Positions 62,725 through 64,000 of a stretch of 64,000 nt of DNA are shown in pieces (positions within the stretch are counted from its first letter, which is position 1; every line of letters begins with the position of its first letter). The DNA is taken from assembly GCA_003550305.1 (NCBI GenBank), contig QKYT01000512.1, positions 23,488-87,487 of the forward strand, written 5' to 3'. The notes under the pieces are model-generated. The model made no database searches, was not told the DNA's origin, and saw nothing but the letters and a program-made list of their open reading frames with translations. A program made the position numbers and the translations under genes. The stretch comes from Glomus cerebriforme. Lineage: Eukaryota; Glomeromycota; Glomeromycetes; Glomerales; Glomeraceae.

Positions 62725-62729
62725 TATAG

Positions 62730-63200
62730 AATGACTTGATCACATTGTTTTCAAGTTTTCTCTTAAACTTGCAGTACCTTTTTCTGGAATATAATTATTA
62801 ACCTCTCTCCATGTTTTTTGANGACTTNTCATATAGATTGTGATACATCGTTCATAAATAAATCCAAATTTTCCAATTCAACATTATCCTATAAAACTTC
62901 TACTTTAGGAAGATCTTGAGCGAAAGAATGAAATAGTACTATAAAGTTTATTATATCATAATCTTTAATTTTTAATAATACAGTATATAAAAAAAAATTA
63001 AAAATATTGTAAAAATGGAAAGTTAAAAACGGTTCTTTAATGACATTATTTAAATAAAATTCATTTTAAAGTGTGTTGTTATATGGGCGAAGTTTTTGAT
63101 TTAATGTTACACACATTTTATCATTCTCACGTGATGACAATCACGTGATGTAGTTTGGCTAATTCGATATCGAATCCCTCATTTTTATCTTAACATCCAT
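62730..63200. other. Short intergenic stretch
   Basis: No gene recognised. TCACGTGA palindromes occur twice at 63,126-63,148. Confidence 0.35.
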
Positions 63201-63202
63201 TA

Positions 63203-64000
63203 TCCTACGGCCTTTATCGAACATTGGCAATATTCACCATTAGATATAGACATCAGAAATAACACACCTAAACAATACGTACCGTTTTTTACTCCATGTC
63301 CTAATTGTAATCGTCACACCTATTATAACAGGGACATTCGTCCCAAATGTATAATCGAAGAACAATTACACGTTTTACATAGAATCACCATTAGAGACAA
63401 AAATTATCGCCCTTTCTCCTCACCTAATATTCCTTATGCAAAATTTATTATTTTTGACGGATACGAATCCCAATTCCACTCTTCCTCGTTCTATTTCATT
63501 AAACAATATTAATAATACCCCTTCTTCGAATTTAGATCCTTTTATTTCGCACACTTTTATAGGATGTCCTGATACACTCCAAAAATTATCAGATATTAAA
63601 TTATTAAATGCTNCATTCAACCTTTTCAACTTCTACACAGATGGTTCAGTCCAATCCCTCACTAAACAAACTTGTAAAATCGGATTTGGGTGGATCGAGA
63701 CGGCTGCTCATCATTCTACAACACACTTTTCTGGAAGAACTACTCATTTACCCTCGGCAACTAAAGCCGAAACCATGGCGGTTTTAACAGCTATCTTGAC
63801 AATTCCACCCAATAGCCACGTTACAATTAACACCGACTCCTCCAACTTTATTGCGACCTACCACCAATTTATCGATACTAAACTATCTTACCGTAAACCA
63901 ACAATTATTTTTTATGGTTTACCCAAGATCCTATTAAATGTCCTTTATGTCTTTCTGACACGGATTCTAATATTCATTTTGGTAATTGCCCTACTTACAC
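63203..64000 (+). mobile_element. LINE-like element 3' region with RNase H, truncated
   Basis: The first frame reads FIEHWQYSPLDIDIRN and a cysteine cluster PCPNCNRHTYYNRD...KCIIEEQ, typical of the region after reverse transcriptase in fungal non-LTR elements. A one-base frameshift at about 63,465-63,500 leads to the RNase H domain: FYTDGSVQ (first Asp), ATKAETMAV (Glu), INTDSSN (second Asp). A final zinc-like stretch IKCPLCLSDTDSNIHFGNC in another frame runs to the window end. The 5' part with reverse transcriptase is absent, so the copy is 5'-truncated or rearranged. One ambiguous base is at 63,613. It copies itself through RNA; the frameshifts mean this copy is inactive. Confidence 0.75.

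Noticed and set aside
63126..63150. Paired TCACGTGA palindromes as a promoter element
   Set aside because: The word also appears in or near other non-coding DNA and no gene start follows; too little to call a regulatory site.
1..64000. tRNA and rRNA genes
   Set aside because: I looked for T-loop words such as GGTTCGAATCC on both strands and found no convincing cloverleaf; a covariance-model scan would be decisive.

Overview
The window looks like a nuclear contig of an arbuscular-mycorrhizal fungus of the Rhizophagus irregularis type (Glomeromycotina). The DNA is extremely A+T-rich with long A and T homopolymers, genes carry many short GT-AG introns, and it contains decayed members of families that are abundant in that genus: Crinkler-like proteins, zinc-ribbon/nuclease proteins, coiled-coil proteins and a RecQ fragment. 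This assignment rests on remembered family resemblance, not on a search.

Layout. 1-12,400: mostly non-coding DNA with ordinary CpG frequency and one histidine-rich orphan gene (4365-4826). 12,400-28,100: very CpG-poor, gene-free DNA with several terminal-inverted-repeat (TIR) elements, a decayed zinc-ribbon/nuclease gene and a decayed retrotransposon gag copy (copy A) carrying two nested insertions. 28,170-30,400: an intact nine-exon gene for chaperonin subunit CCT3 (minus strand). 30,660-47,660: a second CpG-poor block with a small MITE, a RecQ fragment, a coiled-coil pseudogene, a Crinkler pseudogene broken by a 90-bp MITE, a second zinc-ribbon/nuclease gene, a second gag copy (copy B) with two nested insertions, and a pogo-like MITE. 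47,700-49,000: a single-exon orphan gene (48,439-48,810). 52,452-61,251: four paralogous eight-exon aldo-keto reductase genes, three on the minus strand and one on the plus strand. 61,400-64,000: a kinase remnant, a small orphan ORF and the 3' part of a LINE-like element with RNase H that runs off the window.

How the parts relate. Only CCT3, the aldo-keto reductases and perhaps the two orphans look functional. The most informative structure is the pair of gag pseudogenes (23.4-26.8 kb and 38.9-43.2 kb). Each acts as the empty-site control for insertions in the other, which lets three elements be bounded to the base with their target duplications (8, 8 and 3 bp). Differences between repeats, and many premature stops, are mostly C-to-T/G-to-A changes inside the CpG-poor blocks. 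That fits cytosine deamination or a RIP-like process acting on repeats.
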